Shown piece after piece: positions 30,666 through 39,734 of a stretch of 47,618 nt of DNA. A program made the position numbers and the translations under genes. The stretch lies in contig JAODND010000025.1 in NCBI GenBank assembly GCA_025465465.1, positions 1 to 47,618 of the forward strand. The letters run 5' to 3'. The DNA is from Frankiales bacterium (lineage in GTDB: Bacteria; Actinomycetota; Actinomycetes; Mycobacteriales; SCTD01). How positions within the stretch are numbered: the stretch's first letter is position 1; every line of letters begins with the position of its first letter. The notes under the pieces were generated by a model, which worked only from the letters and a program-made list of their open reading frames with translations, had not been told where the DNA came from and did no database searches.

Positions 30666-30677
30666 TACCGACGGGTA
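30666..30677 (-). promoter_or_regulatory. Operator-like palindrome upstream of the 3-hydroxyacyl-CoA dehydrogenase
   Basis: TACC-GACG-GGTA, arms of 4 bp, in the 48-base gap between nucS and the dehydrogenase. Ten of 12 bases agree with the inverted ccr site. Likely the same regulator. Confidence 0.45.
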
Positions 30678-30688
30678 CACGGAGGTGG

Positions 30689-31342
30689 TCAGAAGAGGGT
30701 GGGGAGGGTGGACTCCATGCCTTTCAGCGCCTCGTAGTCGAGCTGGACGCACGCGATGCCACGGTCGGCCGCGAGGACCTTCGCCTGCGGCTTGAACGAC
30801 TGCGCCGCCAGCACCCCTTGCACGTTGCCCAGCACGGTCGACACCCGCTGCAGGTAGCGGGTCAGCTGCTCGACGCTGTCGATCTCGCCCACCCGCTTGA
30901 TCTCGACGAGCACGTGCGCACCGGTGGCGTCCCGGCAGAGCAGGTCGACGGGGCCGATGTCGGTGAAGTACTCCCGCTGCACGAGGGTCCACCCGTCACC
31001 CAGCACGTGGCACTGCTCGGCCAGCAGCTGCTGCAGCTGCTTCTCGACCCCGTCCTTGACCAGTCCCGGGTCGGTGCCCAGGTCGTGCGCCGAGTCGGAG
31101 AGCACCTCGAGCACCGAGATGACGAGCTGCTCGCCGCCCTTGTTGGTGACCGTCCAGGTCTCGTCGAGAGCGAGCAAGGAGCACGGCGGCGTCATCCACA
31201 TCAGCGGCTTGTAGCCGCCGGTGTCGGAGTGCACGAGCACGGAGCCGTCAGCCTTGACGACGAGCAGCCGCACTGCCTCCGGCAGGTGGGCGGTGAGCCG
31301 GCCCACGTAGTCCACGCTGCAGCGCGCGATGACGAGCCTCAT
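30689..31342 (-). CDS. nucS: Mismatch-specific endonuclease NucS/EndoMS
   Basis: 217 residues, ATG 31342, normal actinobacterial length. N-terminal DNA-binding domain ([41 protein letters not shown]) and C-terminal RecB-like nuclease with the metal residues in GPVDLLCRD and VLVEIKR, ending LPTLF, which resembles the clamp-interacting tail. Cuts mismatched DNA in the MutSL-independent repair of actinobacteria and archaea. A TACCGT box 8 bases before the ATG suggests a leaderless message. Confidence 0.95.
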   Translation of the reverse strand: MRLVIARCSVDYVGRLTAHLPEAVRLLVVKADGSVLVHSDTGGYKPLMWMTPPCSLLALDETWTVTNKGGEQLVISVLEVLSDSAHDLGTDPGLVKDGVEKQLQQLLAEQCHVLGDGWTLVQREYFTDIGPVDLLCRDATGAHVLVEIKRVGEIDSVEQLTRYLQRVSTVLGNVQGVLAAQSFKPQAKVLAADRGIACVQLDYEALKGMESTLPTLF

Positions 31343-31350
31343 GGGCTACG

Positions 31351-31356
31351 ACGGTA
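31351..31356 (-). promoter_or_regulatory. Probable -10 box of nucS
   Basis: Minus-strand TACCGT, 8 bases before the ATG; no Shine-Dalgarno is evident. Spacing is consistent with a leaderless transcript. Confidence 0.4.
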
Positions 31357-31402
31357 GAGGCTCCCGCGCGCAGGCTGCCGGCTGATCAGCGAGAATGGCT
31401 GG

Positions 31403-33211
31403 GTGAGCACGCCCGAGCTGCACCGCCCACCCGTCTACGCCTGTCATGCCGGGGCGGTCCTGCACGCGCACTCGGCCGACACCCTCGAGCCGGCAGTGGT
31501 GCTCTGGACGTTCCTGCCGAGCGGCTCGGGCGACGGGGTGGACGGGCTCGACGCCCGCGTCGACGTCCACAGCGACGGGCCCGGCGCGTCGACCGTGACC
31601 GTGCGGGTGCTCGCCGAGGGCCAGTCGCTGTCCTGGCAGCTGCCGATCGCGCCGTTCGTCGCGGCGCTGCCCGGCCAGCCCGGCGACGACGGCCGGATGG
31701 TGCTGCTGGCGCTCATGGACGCTGAGCCCGAGGAGCAGTTCTGGGCAGTGCCCGTCGACTGCGAGCGGCTGTCGGCAGAGCTGCAGATCCCCGTGACCGA
31801 CCTGGTCGACGCCCTCCGCGGCCGGCTCACGCCGTGGCTCGCCGACGACGTCGACCTGCTGCTGCACGACGACGCCCACGAGCACGCGGCCGACCGCTCC
31901 CCAGCCCAGACGCTCGCGACAGCAGTGCTCGCGCACTACCGCGGCGACCTGGCGGCCGAGGAGGCCACGGCCCGGCTGCTGCGGGCCTTCGACTACGCCC
32001 ACAAGGACTACGCGGGCGAGCTCGGCGCCCGGCTCTGCGTCGCCCTGGCGACGGCGGTGGTGCTCGCCGGCGAGGCCGGCGTCCGTCAGGTGCTCGAGCA
32101 GACCGGCCCCTTCGAGCCCGAGGTGAGCCGGCTGCTGACCGGTGTCCCCGCCGTGCTCCGCCCGGACGACCCGACCGCAGACGACGCCGACGCGACCGCC
32201 AACGTGCTGCTGGCGGGCGGCGACACCGGCGAGTCGGTGAAAGCCGCCGTGGCCTGCGTCGCCCGGTTGGCCCGGGTCGCACTGGGCGACGAGGTGCCCG
32301 ACGAGGAGCTGCTCCGTCGGCTGTCGATGGTCAGCGACGCCGGCCAGGCCCGGCTCGCGGGGCTGTGGGTGGACCTCGCGGTGGCGGCGGCGGGACAGTC
32401 CGACACCGACGTCCTGCTGGCGTCAGACCTGGCCAGCCGCATCGAGGCCGAGGGGCCGCCCGGGGGCGCCTGGCTGCGCAGCACCGCAGCGACGCTCGGC
32501 GCGTATGCGCTCGAGGTCAGCGGCCGCAACGCCTCGCGGGTGTCGGAGCCGGTGCGTGAGCTCGACGCTTTCCTCTCGACGCGCCTGCGTGCCGGGGAGT
32601 CCGTCCCCGCCGAGACGGCCGTGACCGCCGTGCGCCACTGCCTGTCGCTCGCCCGCTTCGTGCGGTCGAGGGCCGGCATCGGCCCGGGCTCGTGGCGGCA
32701 GGTGCCGGTCGAGTCGGCGGCGCAGGCCGTCGGTGCTGCGCTGGCCCGAGGGCTGGCCGCCGAGGTCGCGGTCGACCTCCTCGACGAGCTGCTGGAAAGC
32801 GATGTGGACGGCGCCGACGTCCTCGAGGCTTGCGTCTGCGCGACCGCGCAGCTGCTTGTCGAGCTCGACCCGCAGGACGCCGTCGGCGAGGGCATCCGCG
32901 CCCTGCTCGAGACCACCGCCAAGGCGCATCGCTGGCTGCTGCTGGCCTGCCTGTCGGAGGCCCCCGAGCACGACCCGGCAGCGACCGACCTGCGCAGCTT
33001 CCTGCCGTCGGTGATGACACCCTCGGACGCCACCCGGCAGGCGGGCAAGAGCACGCGCCGGGCTGTCCTCACCAGCGGGCTCACGGTGCTGGGAGACCTG
33101 GCCGGGCTCGTGGGCGAGACGCTCGGGGTCCCCCGCGAGGAGCTGCTCGCGCTGGTGCTGCCGGCCGCCCTCGTCGAGCACGACCTGCTGACCCTCCCCG
33201 AGGAGCCCTAA
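31403..33211 (+). CDS. 602-residue protein of unknown function
   Basis: GTG start at 31403, 60 bases from the divergent nucS start. About the first 150 residues look mixed alpha/beta (VVLWTFLPSGSGDG, TVTVRVLAEGQSLSWQLP); the rest is Ala/Leu-rich and predicted by eye to be mostly helical repeats. No signal peptide, no clear membrane segment, no nucleotide-binding or nuclease motif. Codon bias at third positions fits a genuine gene. I recognise no family. Its TAA overlaps the stop of the convergent beta-propeller gene by 4 bases. Confidence 0.75.
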   Translation: MSTPELHRPPVYACHAGAVLHAHSADTLEPAVVLWTFLPSGSGDGVDGLDARVDVHSDGPGASTVTVRVLAEGQSLSWQLPIAPFVAALPGQPGDDGRMVLLALMDAEPEEQFWAVPVDCERLSAELQIPVTDLVDALRGRLTPWLADDVDLLLHDDAHEHAADRSPAQTLATAVLAHYRGDLAAEEATARLLRAFDYAHKDYAGELGARLCVALATAVVLAGEAGVRQVLEQTGPFEPEVSRLLTGVPAVLRPDDPTADDADATANVLLAGGDTGESVKAAVACVARLARVALGDEVPDEELLRRLSMVSDAGQARLAGLWVDLAVAAAGQSDTDVLLASDLASRIEAEGPPGGAWLRSTAATLGAYALEVSGRNASRVSEPVRELDAFLSTRLRAGESVPAETAVTAVRHCLSLARFVRSRAGIGPGSWRQVPVESAAQAVGAALARGLAAEVAVDLLDELLESDVDGADVLEACVCATAQLLVELDPQDAVGEGIRALLETTAKAHRWLLLACLSEAPEHDPAATDLRSFLPSVMTPSDATRQAGKSTRRAVLTSGLTVLGDLAGLVGETLGVPREELLALVLPAALVEHDLLTLPEEP

Positions 33212-36132
33212 AGAGAGGTACGGCGGGACCGGCGGGCGCCTGCAAGGGCGCCCAGCGCGAGCAGCAGCGCCGCCGTCACAGGGAGCCCGGTGCCGAGACC
33301 GGTGGCCGCCAGGTGGCCACCCGAGCTGCCGGTGCCGCCCGCGGTCGGTGTGGGGCCGCCGGTCCTGCCCGGCCCGCTGGAGCTCGTGGTCGCCTTGGCG
33401 CCGAAGTCGAGCACCCAGATGCCACGGCCGTAGGCGCTGGCCGTGAGGTAACGGCCCGTGCGGTCGAGGTCGAGGTCGAACATCCGCACCTGGGGGAGCT
33501 TCGTGCCCAGCCGCTTCCACGTCTTGCCCGTGCGCGGGCCGATGAAGACGCCGTTGTCGCTGGCCACGATGAGCTGCCCGTTGCGCACGACGATGTCGCG
33601 GGCGTTGCTGCCGGGCAGGTTGCCGGTGAGGTCCGTGAAGTGGTCACCGGCGTCGTGGCTGACCATGACGCGGGCGGAGCCGACGACCTTCTTGTCCAGT
33701 CCCACCAGGCTGTTCTCGTTGAGGGTCACATAGATGGTGCGGACGTCTGCCGGGTCGATGGTGACGGTCCAGACACCGACGTGCGGCAACCCGATCCCCT
33801 TGGCCTTGTGCCAGCAGTCGCTCGACGCCTTCTTGGCGACGCAGCCCGCCTTCACGTTGGTGCTGATCAGGTTGTTGATGAGCTTCGGGTCACCCAGGGA
33901 GTTGCGGCACAGACCGCAGGACCCGACATAGACGGCAGCGCCGCGCACCGCGATGCCCTGCGCCCCCCACGGGATCGCGGCTCCCGTCGCCGTCGTGAAC
34001 GGGCTCGTGCCCTGGTCGAAGCTGGTCACCCAGTCGGTCTGCACGACGGTGCCGAGCAGCGGGTCGGCGAGCACCTTTGTGCTCGGGCCCTTGGTGGACT
34101 CCTTCACGTCCTGTGCAGCGGCGACGAGGTGGTTCTCGTCGGTGGGGTCGACCGCGAACGGGCTGAGGAACGACGCCCCGGTGTTGCCGGGTGCGATGTT
34201 GGTGATGTTCTTGCCGTGGTCCTTCGTCACGTAGAGGACCAGGCCCTGGGCGCTGGAGTACCAGACGTCCGGGTTGGAGGTCGCCGCCGTCTGGAGCCCG
34301 TCACCACTGCTGATGAGGATCTCCGAGCCCCCCTTCTTGAAGAAGCCCGCGCCGTTGTCCTGGTTGGCGACGAGATACTCCCCGTCAGGCTTGCGCGCGA
34401 CGTGCCATGCCTGGGTCGTCGCGAGGTGGTTCATGTCCACCCACGTGTCGTTGTCGAACCCCGTGCCCCCGGTCTGCAGGGCGTGGCTGTCCTCGCGGAA
34501 GAAGCCGCCGTCGTTGCCGGTGTAGAGCCGTACGCCCTTGGCAGTCCTGATCGCGAGCCCGACGTGCTGGTCGGGGTGGGTGGAGACGCCGCCGTAGTAC
34601 GGGGTCTGGTCGGGGCAGGAGATGCCCTTGTCGATGTTGTCGAAGTACGACGTGCTGCCGCAGAGGTCCCAGTAGCGCTGGATGACCTCGAAGGTGCCGC
34701 GGCCTGGGGTCGACCCTGCGTTGGCCGTCGACTGGAAGACCTCCTCGAGACCGAGGTAGACCTTGGTGTTGTCCACCGGATCGCCCTGGACCCAGAGGTT
34801 GTAGAAGCCCTGCACCCCGACGCCGTAGCCCAGCCCTGCGTTGACGATGAGGCTCTCGTTGACCGCTGTCTGCAGCTCCGCGGGCGTGGCCTTCAGGGTC
34901 CAGGTCACGCCGTTGTCATCGGAGCGGTAGAGGCCGTTGAGCACGGAGTTGGTCCTGTTGAGGCTCTGTCCCGTGGTCGAGCTGACAAGGTCGAGGCCGG
35001 CCGGCGCCCGCTGGTTGGTCAGACCTGCATCCGAGACGAGGGCCCAGAGCACGTTGAACTCCGAGCCCTTCGCGCCGTAGGAGAGCGCGATGCGCCCCAC
35101 CGGGTCCGCGGAGGCCTGGGGGTTGGTGAGCTGCGAGGTGGAGGCCAGGAAGGTGTACGGGCCGGCGACGCCGTTCGTGCTCCGGTAGAGGCCGTTGCCG
35201 ACCGACAACGGCTTGCCGTCTGGGCCGATCCGCTTGCCGTAGCCCATCCCCACGGCGACCGTGAGGTCGAGCGGATGAGCCGGGTCGAGAACCGTGGCGC
35301 TGACCCAGTTGCTGTAGGCACCGGTGGCCTGACCGGTGTGGGCCGCGTTCGACGGGAGCTTCACCTCGGTGAAGGAGGCGCCCTTGTCGCGCGACACGTA
35401 CAGGCCGCGGTTCGTGCCGACCACCACACCCGAGGGCGCCACGGTGATGGAGTTGGTGCCGTAGCCCTTCACGTTCCTGGCGGGGCGTGTGAAGGTCCTG
35501 CCGGCGTCGTGGCTGACGTAGACGCCCGCACCCGCCGCGTCACCGGACACCGTGAGCAGCGCGATGCCCGTCCCGACATAGACGTTGTCGGGGTTGGCCG
35601 GGTCGACGGCGATGGCGCCGACGGCGCTGCGGGCGAAGTTGTCGCCCAGGTGCTTCCAGGTCGCCCCGCTGTCGGTGCTCTTCCAGAGACCGCCCATGTT
35701 GCCGATGTAGACGGTGCCACCCGTGGTGTCACGCGGATCGATGGCCACGGCGGTGCCCATGCCTGCTGCCCGCGCGTAGCGGACCGAGCCGGTCGGGTAG
35801 CCGGGCGGGTCGTCCTGCCCGAACGGCCCAGGGTTGGTCCAGGCACGGCCTGCCTCGGCCTGCGGCAGCCCGGCCGCCTGCTGGGCGTACTTCAGCTGGT
35901 CGCCGACGCTGTCCCGGTCGGCGACGACCGCGTCCGGGGCGGGGATGAGGGGGGACTCGGTCTCGCCCGGCGCCTGGCCGGCCGGGTAGGTCCGCTCCAC
36001 CGCGGGGCGGCCGCTCGGGCCGAGCAGCGGGCTCGCCTTCGCGGTCACGACGGTCGGGCCGGTCGTCAGCGCCACGGCAGCGACGCTGCCCGCAGCAAGC
36101 AGCACGGGAACGGAGCGGCGCAGGGCACGCAC
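33208..36132 (-). CDS. Secreted, sortase-anchored beta-propeller (BNR/Asp-box) protein
   Basis: 974 residues, GTG start with GGAGGT 8 bases upstream. N-terminal signal peptide (RALRRSVPVLLAAG...). Multiple Asp-box repeats S.D.G.TW/F: KSTDSGATW (151-159), VSHDAGRTF, VSRDKGASF, RSDDNGVTW, VSHDAGDHF, the pattern of sialidase/VPS10/xyloglucanase-type propellers. C-terminus: Gly/Thr/Ser-rich linker, LAATG (941-945), hydrophobic segment and RRSRRTSL, a class E sortase (LAxTG) anchor. Whether it is an enzyme (GH74-like) or an adhesin is unclear; no catalytic pair could be assigned. Confidence 0.85.
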   Translation of the reverse strand: MRALRRSVPVLLAAGSVAAVALTTGPTVVTAKASPLLGPSGRPAVERTYPAGQAPGETESPLIPAPDAVVADRDSVGDQLKYAQQAAGLPQAEAGRAWTNPGPFGQDDPPGYPTGSVRYARAAGMGTAVAIDPRDTTGGTVYIGNMGGLWKSTDSGATWKHLGDNFARSAVGAIAVDPANPDNVYVGTGIALLTVSGDAAGAGVYVSHDAGRTFTRPARNVKGYGTNSITVAPSGVVVGTNRGLYVSRDKGASFTEVKLPSNAAHTGQATGAYSNWVSATVLDPAHPLDLTVAVGMGYGKRIGPDGKPLSVGNGLYRSTNGVAGPYTFLASTSQLTNPQASADPVGRIALSYGAKGSEFNVLWALVSDAGLTNQRAPAGLDLVSSTTGQSLNRTNSVLNGLYRSDDNGVTWTLKATPAELQTAVNESLIVNAGLGYGVGVQGFYNLWVQGDPVDNTKVYLGLEEVFQSTANAGSTPGRGTFEVIQRYWDLCGSTSYFDNIDKGISCPDQTPYYGGVSTHPDQHVGLAIRTAKGVRLYTGNDGGFFREDSHALQTGGTGFDNDTWVDMNHLATTQAWHVARKPDGEYLVANQDNGAGFFKKGGSEILISSGDGLQTAATSNPDVWYSSAQGLVLYVTKDHGKNITNIAPGNTGASFLSPFAVDPTDENHLVAAAQDVKESTKGPSTKVLADPLLGTVVQTDWVTSFDQGTSPFTTATGAAIPWGAQGIAVRGAAVYVGSCGLCRNSLGDPKLINNLISTNVKAGCVAKKASSDCWHKAKGIGLPHVGVWTVTIDPADVRTIYVTLNENSLVGLDKKVVGSARVMVSHDAGDHFTDLTGNLPGSNARDIVVRNGQLIVASDNGVFIGPRTGKTWKRLGTKLPQVRMFDLDLDRTGRYLTASAYGRGIWVLDFGAKATTSSSGPGRTGGPTPTAGGTGSSGGHLAATGLGTGLPVTAALLLALGALAGARRSRRTSL

Positions 36133-36211
36133 GACGACAGACCTCCAGACGCACCGAGTCGTACTCGGCGTTGACTGGGCTGTTCGACGCGGTTGCGCCG
36201 AATCCTCCCGG

Positions 36212-38179
36212 TTAGGACAGTCCGTTGGCGGAGCGGATGACGTCGACGATCTGACCCATCACCGTGGTCAGGTCGAAGTCCTTCGGTGTGAAGACGGACG
36301 CGACCCCGAGCTCGCGGAGCCGGGCGGCGTCGGAGTCGGGGATGATGCCGCCGACGATGACAGGCACGTCGCCCGCCCCGGCCTCCTTGAGCCCGTTGAG
36401 CACGGCCGGCACGGCCTCCATGTGCGACCCGGACAGGATCGACAGGCCGATGACGTGCACGTCCTCCTCGACCGCTGCCGCGACGATCTGCGAGGGCGTG
36501 AGCCGGATCCCCTGATAGACGACCTCGAAACCGACGTCGCGACCCCGTACGGCGATCTGCTCCGCTCCGTTGGAGTGCCCGTCGAGGCCCGGCTTGCCGA
36601 CCAGGAACCGCAGCCTGGAGCCGAGCTCCTCACCGGTCTGCCTGACCCGCTCCCGCACGGCGGCGATGGCCTCGCCCGCGTCGCCGCCGACCGTGGCTCC
36701 CGCGACTCCCGTCGGGGCGCGGTACTCCCCGAACACCTCGCGCAGCGCGCCGGCCCACTCCCCCGTCGTCACGCCCACCCGAGCGCAGGCCAGGGTCGCC
36801 TCCATCAGGTTGGCGTCGGTCTTGGCCGCGTCCCGCAGCGCCACCAGCGCGTCGTCGACGGCTGCCGCATCGCGGCCTGCGCGCCACACGCGCAGTGCCT
36901 CGATGGCGTGCTGCTCGACGGCGGGGTCGACGGTGAGGATGGAGCCCTCGCCCAGCAGCGGGTTGGGCTCGGTGGTCGTGAACCTATTGACGCCGACCAC
37001 GATGTCCTCGCCGGCCTCGATCCGGCGGCGTCGCTCGGCGTGCGAGGCGACGAGGGCGGTCTTCATGTAGTCGACCGCCTCGACGGCACCGCCCATGGCC
37101 TGGACCTTGTCGACCTCCTGCTGCACCGCGCTGCACAGCTGCGCGACCTTGGCCTCGATGACGACGGAGCCGGTGAAGATGTCGTCGTACTCCAGCAGGT
37201 CGGTCTCGTAGGCGAGCACCTGCTGCAACCGCAGCGACCACTGCTGGTCCCACGGTCTCGGCAGCCCGAGGGCCTCGTTCCAGGCCGGGAGCTGCACCGC
37301 GCGGGCCCGGGCGTCCTTGGACAGCGTGACCCCGAGCATCTCCAGCACGATGCGCTGCACGTTGTTCTCGGGCTGCGCCTCGGTGAGGCCGAGCGAGTTG
37401 ACCTGCACGCCGTAGCGGAACCGACGGTGCTTCGGGTCCTGCACGCCGTACCGCTCCTGGAGCAGGGTGTCCCACAGCTGCGTGAACGCGCGCATCTTGC
37501 ACATCTCCTCGATGAACCGCACGCCGGCGTTCACAAAGAAGGAGATGCGGGCGCAGACCTCACCGAAGCGCTCAGCCGGCACCTGGCCGGAGGCCTTCAC
37601 CGAGTCGAGGACGGCGATGGCCGTCGAGAGCGCGAACGCGATCTCCTGCACCGGTGTGGCGCCCGCCTCCTGCAGGTGGTAGCTGCAGATGTTGATCGGG
37701 TTCCACTTGGGGATCGACGTCACCGTGTAGGCGACCATGTCGGTGATCAGCCGGAGCGACGGCCCGGGCGGGAACACATAGGTGCCGCGGCTCAGGTACT
37801 CCTTGATGATGTCGTTCTGGGTCGTGCCGGCAAGGTCGGCGGGAGTGGCACCCTGCTCCTCCGCGGCGACCTCGTAGAGCGCCAGCAGCCACATCGCGGT
37901 CGCGTTGATGGTCATCGAGGTGTTCATCTCGGCGAGCGGGATGCCGTCGAACAGCGCGCGCATGTCGCCGATGTGGCTGACCGGGACGCCGACCTTGCCG
38001 ACCTCGCCCTTGGCCAGCTCGCTGTCGGGGTCATAGCCGGTCTGCGTGGGGAGGTCGAAGGCGACGCTGAGGCCGGTCTGGCCCTTCGACAGGTTGTTGC
38101 GATACAGCTCGTTGCTCTTCGCAGGCGTGCTGTGCCCCGCGTAGGTCCGCATCACCCAGGGTTTGTCGCGCTCAGCCAT
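36212..38179 (-). CDS. ecm: Ethylmalonyl-CoA mutase (MeaA type)
   Basis: 655 residues, ATG 38179 with GGAGG upstream. Single chain with TIM-barrel substrate domain (MRTYAGHSTPAKSNELYRNNL, GQTGLSVAFDLPTQTGYDPDS in part, MNTSMTINATAMWLL) and C-terminal B12 domain with DGHSNGAEQ (lower ligand His535), LSILSGS and VGG. The 650-residue fused form with this N-terminus is the MeaA/Ecm class rather than the methylmalonyl-CoA mutase large chain. It converts (2R)-ethylmalonyl-CoA to methylsuccinyl-CoA. Pairs with Ccr and MeaB in this window. Separated from ccr by about 10 kb. Confidence 0.93.
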   Translation of the reverse strand: MAERDKPWVMRTYAGHSTPAKSNELYRNNLSKGQTGLSVAFDLPTQTGYDPDSELAKGEVGKVGVPVSHIGDMRALFDGIPLAEMNTSMTINATAMWLLALYEVAAEEQGATPADLAGTTQNDIIKEYLSRGTYVFPPGPSLRLITDMVAYTVTSIPKWNPINICSYHLQEAGATPVQEIAFALSTAIAVLDSVKASGQVPAERFGEVCARISFFVNAGVRFIEEMCKMRAFTQLWDTLLQERYGVQDPKHRRFRYGVQVNSLGLTEAQPENNVQRIVLEMLGVTLSKDARARAVQLPAWNEALGLPRPWDQQWSLRLQQVLAYETDLLEYDDIFTGSVVIEAKVAQLCSAVQQEVDKVQAMGGAVEAVDYMKTALVASHAERRRRIEAGEDIVVGVNRFTTTEPNPLLGEGSILTVDPAVEQHAIEALRVWRAGRDAAAVDDALVALRDAAKTDANLMEATLACARVGVTTGEWAGALREVFGEYRAPTGVAGATVGGDAGEAIAAVRERVRQTGEELGSRLRFLVGKPGLDGHSNGAEQIAVRGRDVGFEVVYQGIRLTPSQIVAAAVEEDVHVIGLSILSGSHMEAVPAVLNGLKEAGAGDVPVIVGGIIPDSDAARLRELGVASVFTPKDFDLTTVMGQIVDVIRSANGLS

Positions 38180-38258
38180 CGGTCGACCTCCAGTTGCCGC
38201 AGCGTAACGAGCGTGTACCCCGATGAGACAGGCCCCCGCGGCGTGACCTACCGCACGG

Positions 38259-39314
38259 TCACCGCACGGTCACGGCCTCGACCGCGGCGTCCCACCCGCC
38301 GCGGGCGAATGCCTCGCGCTGTGCCCGGCTGCCCGTACCCCGGCTGAGCACCCGTTCGACGCCGTCCCGGACCCGGGTGAGATCAGCCGCCGCCTCGAGC
38401 GCGGGTGCGACGTGCGCGAGCAGCTGCCCGAGCACGTCCGGCGCCGGTCGGGCGGCTCGCTCGACCGGGTCCACCAGACGGCCTTCGACCCCGTGCCGGG
38501 ACGCGGACCACGCCGCCGCCCGAAGCAGCGAGACGGGTACTGCGGCGGGCGGGCCGTCGTCGGCCAATGCGGTCATCACGAGCGCCCGGGCGAGGCCGGC
38601 GATCAGCACCGCGTCCTCGGCGAGCCGGCAGACGTCTGCCACCCGGACCTCGACGGTCGGGTACTGCCGGGAGAGCCGGGCGTCGTAGTAGAGCATCCCC
38701 TCGTCCAGCGCCGCCCCCGTGGCCTGCAGGTCGTGCGCCTGCTGCTCGTAGACCGCCAGCGAGCCGAACACCTCCGTGGGTCCAGCCGTGGGCCAGCGCT
38801 TCCAGACCTGCGGTCGCCAGGCGGCGTACGAGGTGTCCTCGCCACGCCAGAACGGCGAGTTGGTGCTGAGCGCGAGCAGCGGCGCCAGCCAGGGCCGGAT
38901 GCGGTCGAGGACGTGCACGCCCGCCTCCCGGTCGGGGACGGCGACGTGCACGTGGCAGCCGCACACGAGGGTGTCGTACGCGGTGGCACCGAACGCGTCC
39001 GCCATCCGCTGGTAGCGCGGGTCCCGCGTGATCGGCACGGGTTCGGGGTCGTCGAGCGGATGGGTGGCCGTGGCCAGCACGCGTGACCCCACCGAGCCGG
39101 CCGCGTCGACGAGCCTGGAGCGCCGCGCGGCGAGGTCCTTGTCGACGGCCTCGAGGTCGGCGCAGACCGCACTGCCCGTCTCGACCATCGCGGTGCGGAG
39201 CTCGTGGTCGCCCTCGCCCGCGGACTCGAGCACCTGCTCGACGTCGGTGCGGAGGGCACCCGACGGGTCGACGACGAAGAACTCCTCCTCGACACCGAGG
39301 GTCGGCACATCCAT
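38259..39314 (-). CDS. Carboxylate-amine ligase, YbdK/glutamate-cysteine ligase 2 family
   Basis: 351 residues, ATG 39314. Motifs GVEEEFFVVDP (7-17), HELRTAMVETGS, GCHVHVAVPDREAG, LLALSTNSPFW, and RVADVCRLAEDAVLIAGLARALV near the C-terminus define the GCS2 family. Weak gamma-glutamylcysteine ligase activity is reported for the E. coli relative; true function uncertain, and actinobacteria normally use mycothiol. Follows the STAS gene by 28 bases and may be co-transcribed. Confidence 0.88.
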   Translation of the reverse strand: MDVPTLGVEEEFFVVDPSGALRTDVEQVLESAGEGDHELRTAMVETGSAVCADLEAVDKDLAARRSRLVDAAGSVGSRVLATATHPLDDPEPVPITRDPRYQRMADAFGATAYDTLVCGCHVHVAVPDREAGVHVLDRIRPWLAPLLALSTNSPFWRGEDTSYAAWRPQVWKRWPTAGPTEVFGSLAVYEQQAHDLQATGAALDEGMLYYDARLSRQYPTVEVRVADVCRLAEDAVLIAGLARALVMTALADDGPPAAVPVSLLRAAAWSASRHGVEGRLVDPVERAARPAPDVLGQLLAHVAPALEAAADLTRVRDGVERVLSRGTGSRAQREAFARGGWDAAVEAVTVR

Positions 39315-39342
39315 GTGCCCGCCCTACCCCGTGGCGAGGACC

Positions 39343-39645
39343 TCAGGCGCTGCGGCGGGTCTGGAGGACCCGATCGAGCTTCGTCACGAACAGGATGCGC
39401 CCGACTGTCGGCTGCACGTCCTCGAGCACGAGGGTGCGGCCGGCGCGCTGGGCGCGGCGGTGCGCGCCGACGAGCACGCCGAGCCCGGTGGCGTCGACCG
39501 CCTCGAGGGCCGCGAGGTCGAGGATGAGCTCGCCGTCCCCGTTGTCGACGGCATCGGCCAGCAGCAAGCGGGCATCGGCAGCGGCATGGACGTCGAGGCG
39601 ACCGGTCAGCGCGAAGACGTTGACGGCCATCTGTGCGTGGTTCAC
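39343..39645 (-). CDS. STAS-domain (anti-sigma factor antagonist-like) protein
   Basis: 100 residues, GTG 39645 with GGAGG at a good distance. STAS fold with FALTGRLDVHAAADARLLL, LILDLAALEAVDATGLGVLVGAHRRA and LEDVQPTVGRIL. The phospho-acceptor position of SpoIIAA/RsbV is occupied by the Thr of DATGLG (Thr53). It may regulate an anti-sigma factor or act in another STAS relay. No adjoining kinase or phosphatase gene. A CRP-like site lies upstream. Confidence 0.88.
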   Translation of the reverse strand: MNHAQMAVNVFALTGRLDVHAAADARLLLADAVDNGDGELILDLAALEAVDATGLGVLVGAHRRAQRAGRTLVLEDVQPTVGRILFVTKLDRVLQTRRSA

Positions 39646-39718
39646 GTGCAGTCCTCCATCCCGCTGTGCGCGGCTCTCACGGAGGAAGACGCGGCAGCCC
39701 GACCAGCGGTTGCCCTCA

Positions 39719-39734
39719 TGTGATCACGATCACG
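39719..39734. promoter_or_regulatory. CRP/GlxR-like binding site
   Basis: TGTGATCACGATCACG matches TGTGA-N6-TCACA at 9 of 10 defined positions. It lies in the divergent region between the STAS gene (74 bases away) and the small membrane protein gene (62 bases away). Confidence 0.5.

Noticed and set aside
32692..36174. 1160-codon open frame on the plus strand opposite the beta-propeller gene
   Set aside because: Composition is Arg/Ala/Gly/Val-rich without domains; it is the antisense shadow of a gene with signal peptide, Asp-boxes and sortase anchor.
36212..38179. ecm read as methylmalonyl-CoA mutase large subunit
   Set aside because: Length of 655 and the MRTYAGHST N-terminus fit the MeaA/Ecm class; the Mcm alpha chain is longer with a different start.
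38250..38272. Direct repeat CCGCACGGTCA twice
   Set aside because: Two copies at the 3' end of the ligase gene, partly coding; looks incidental.
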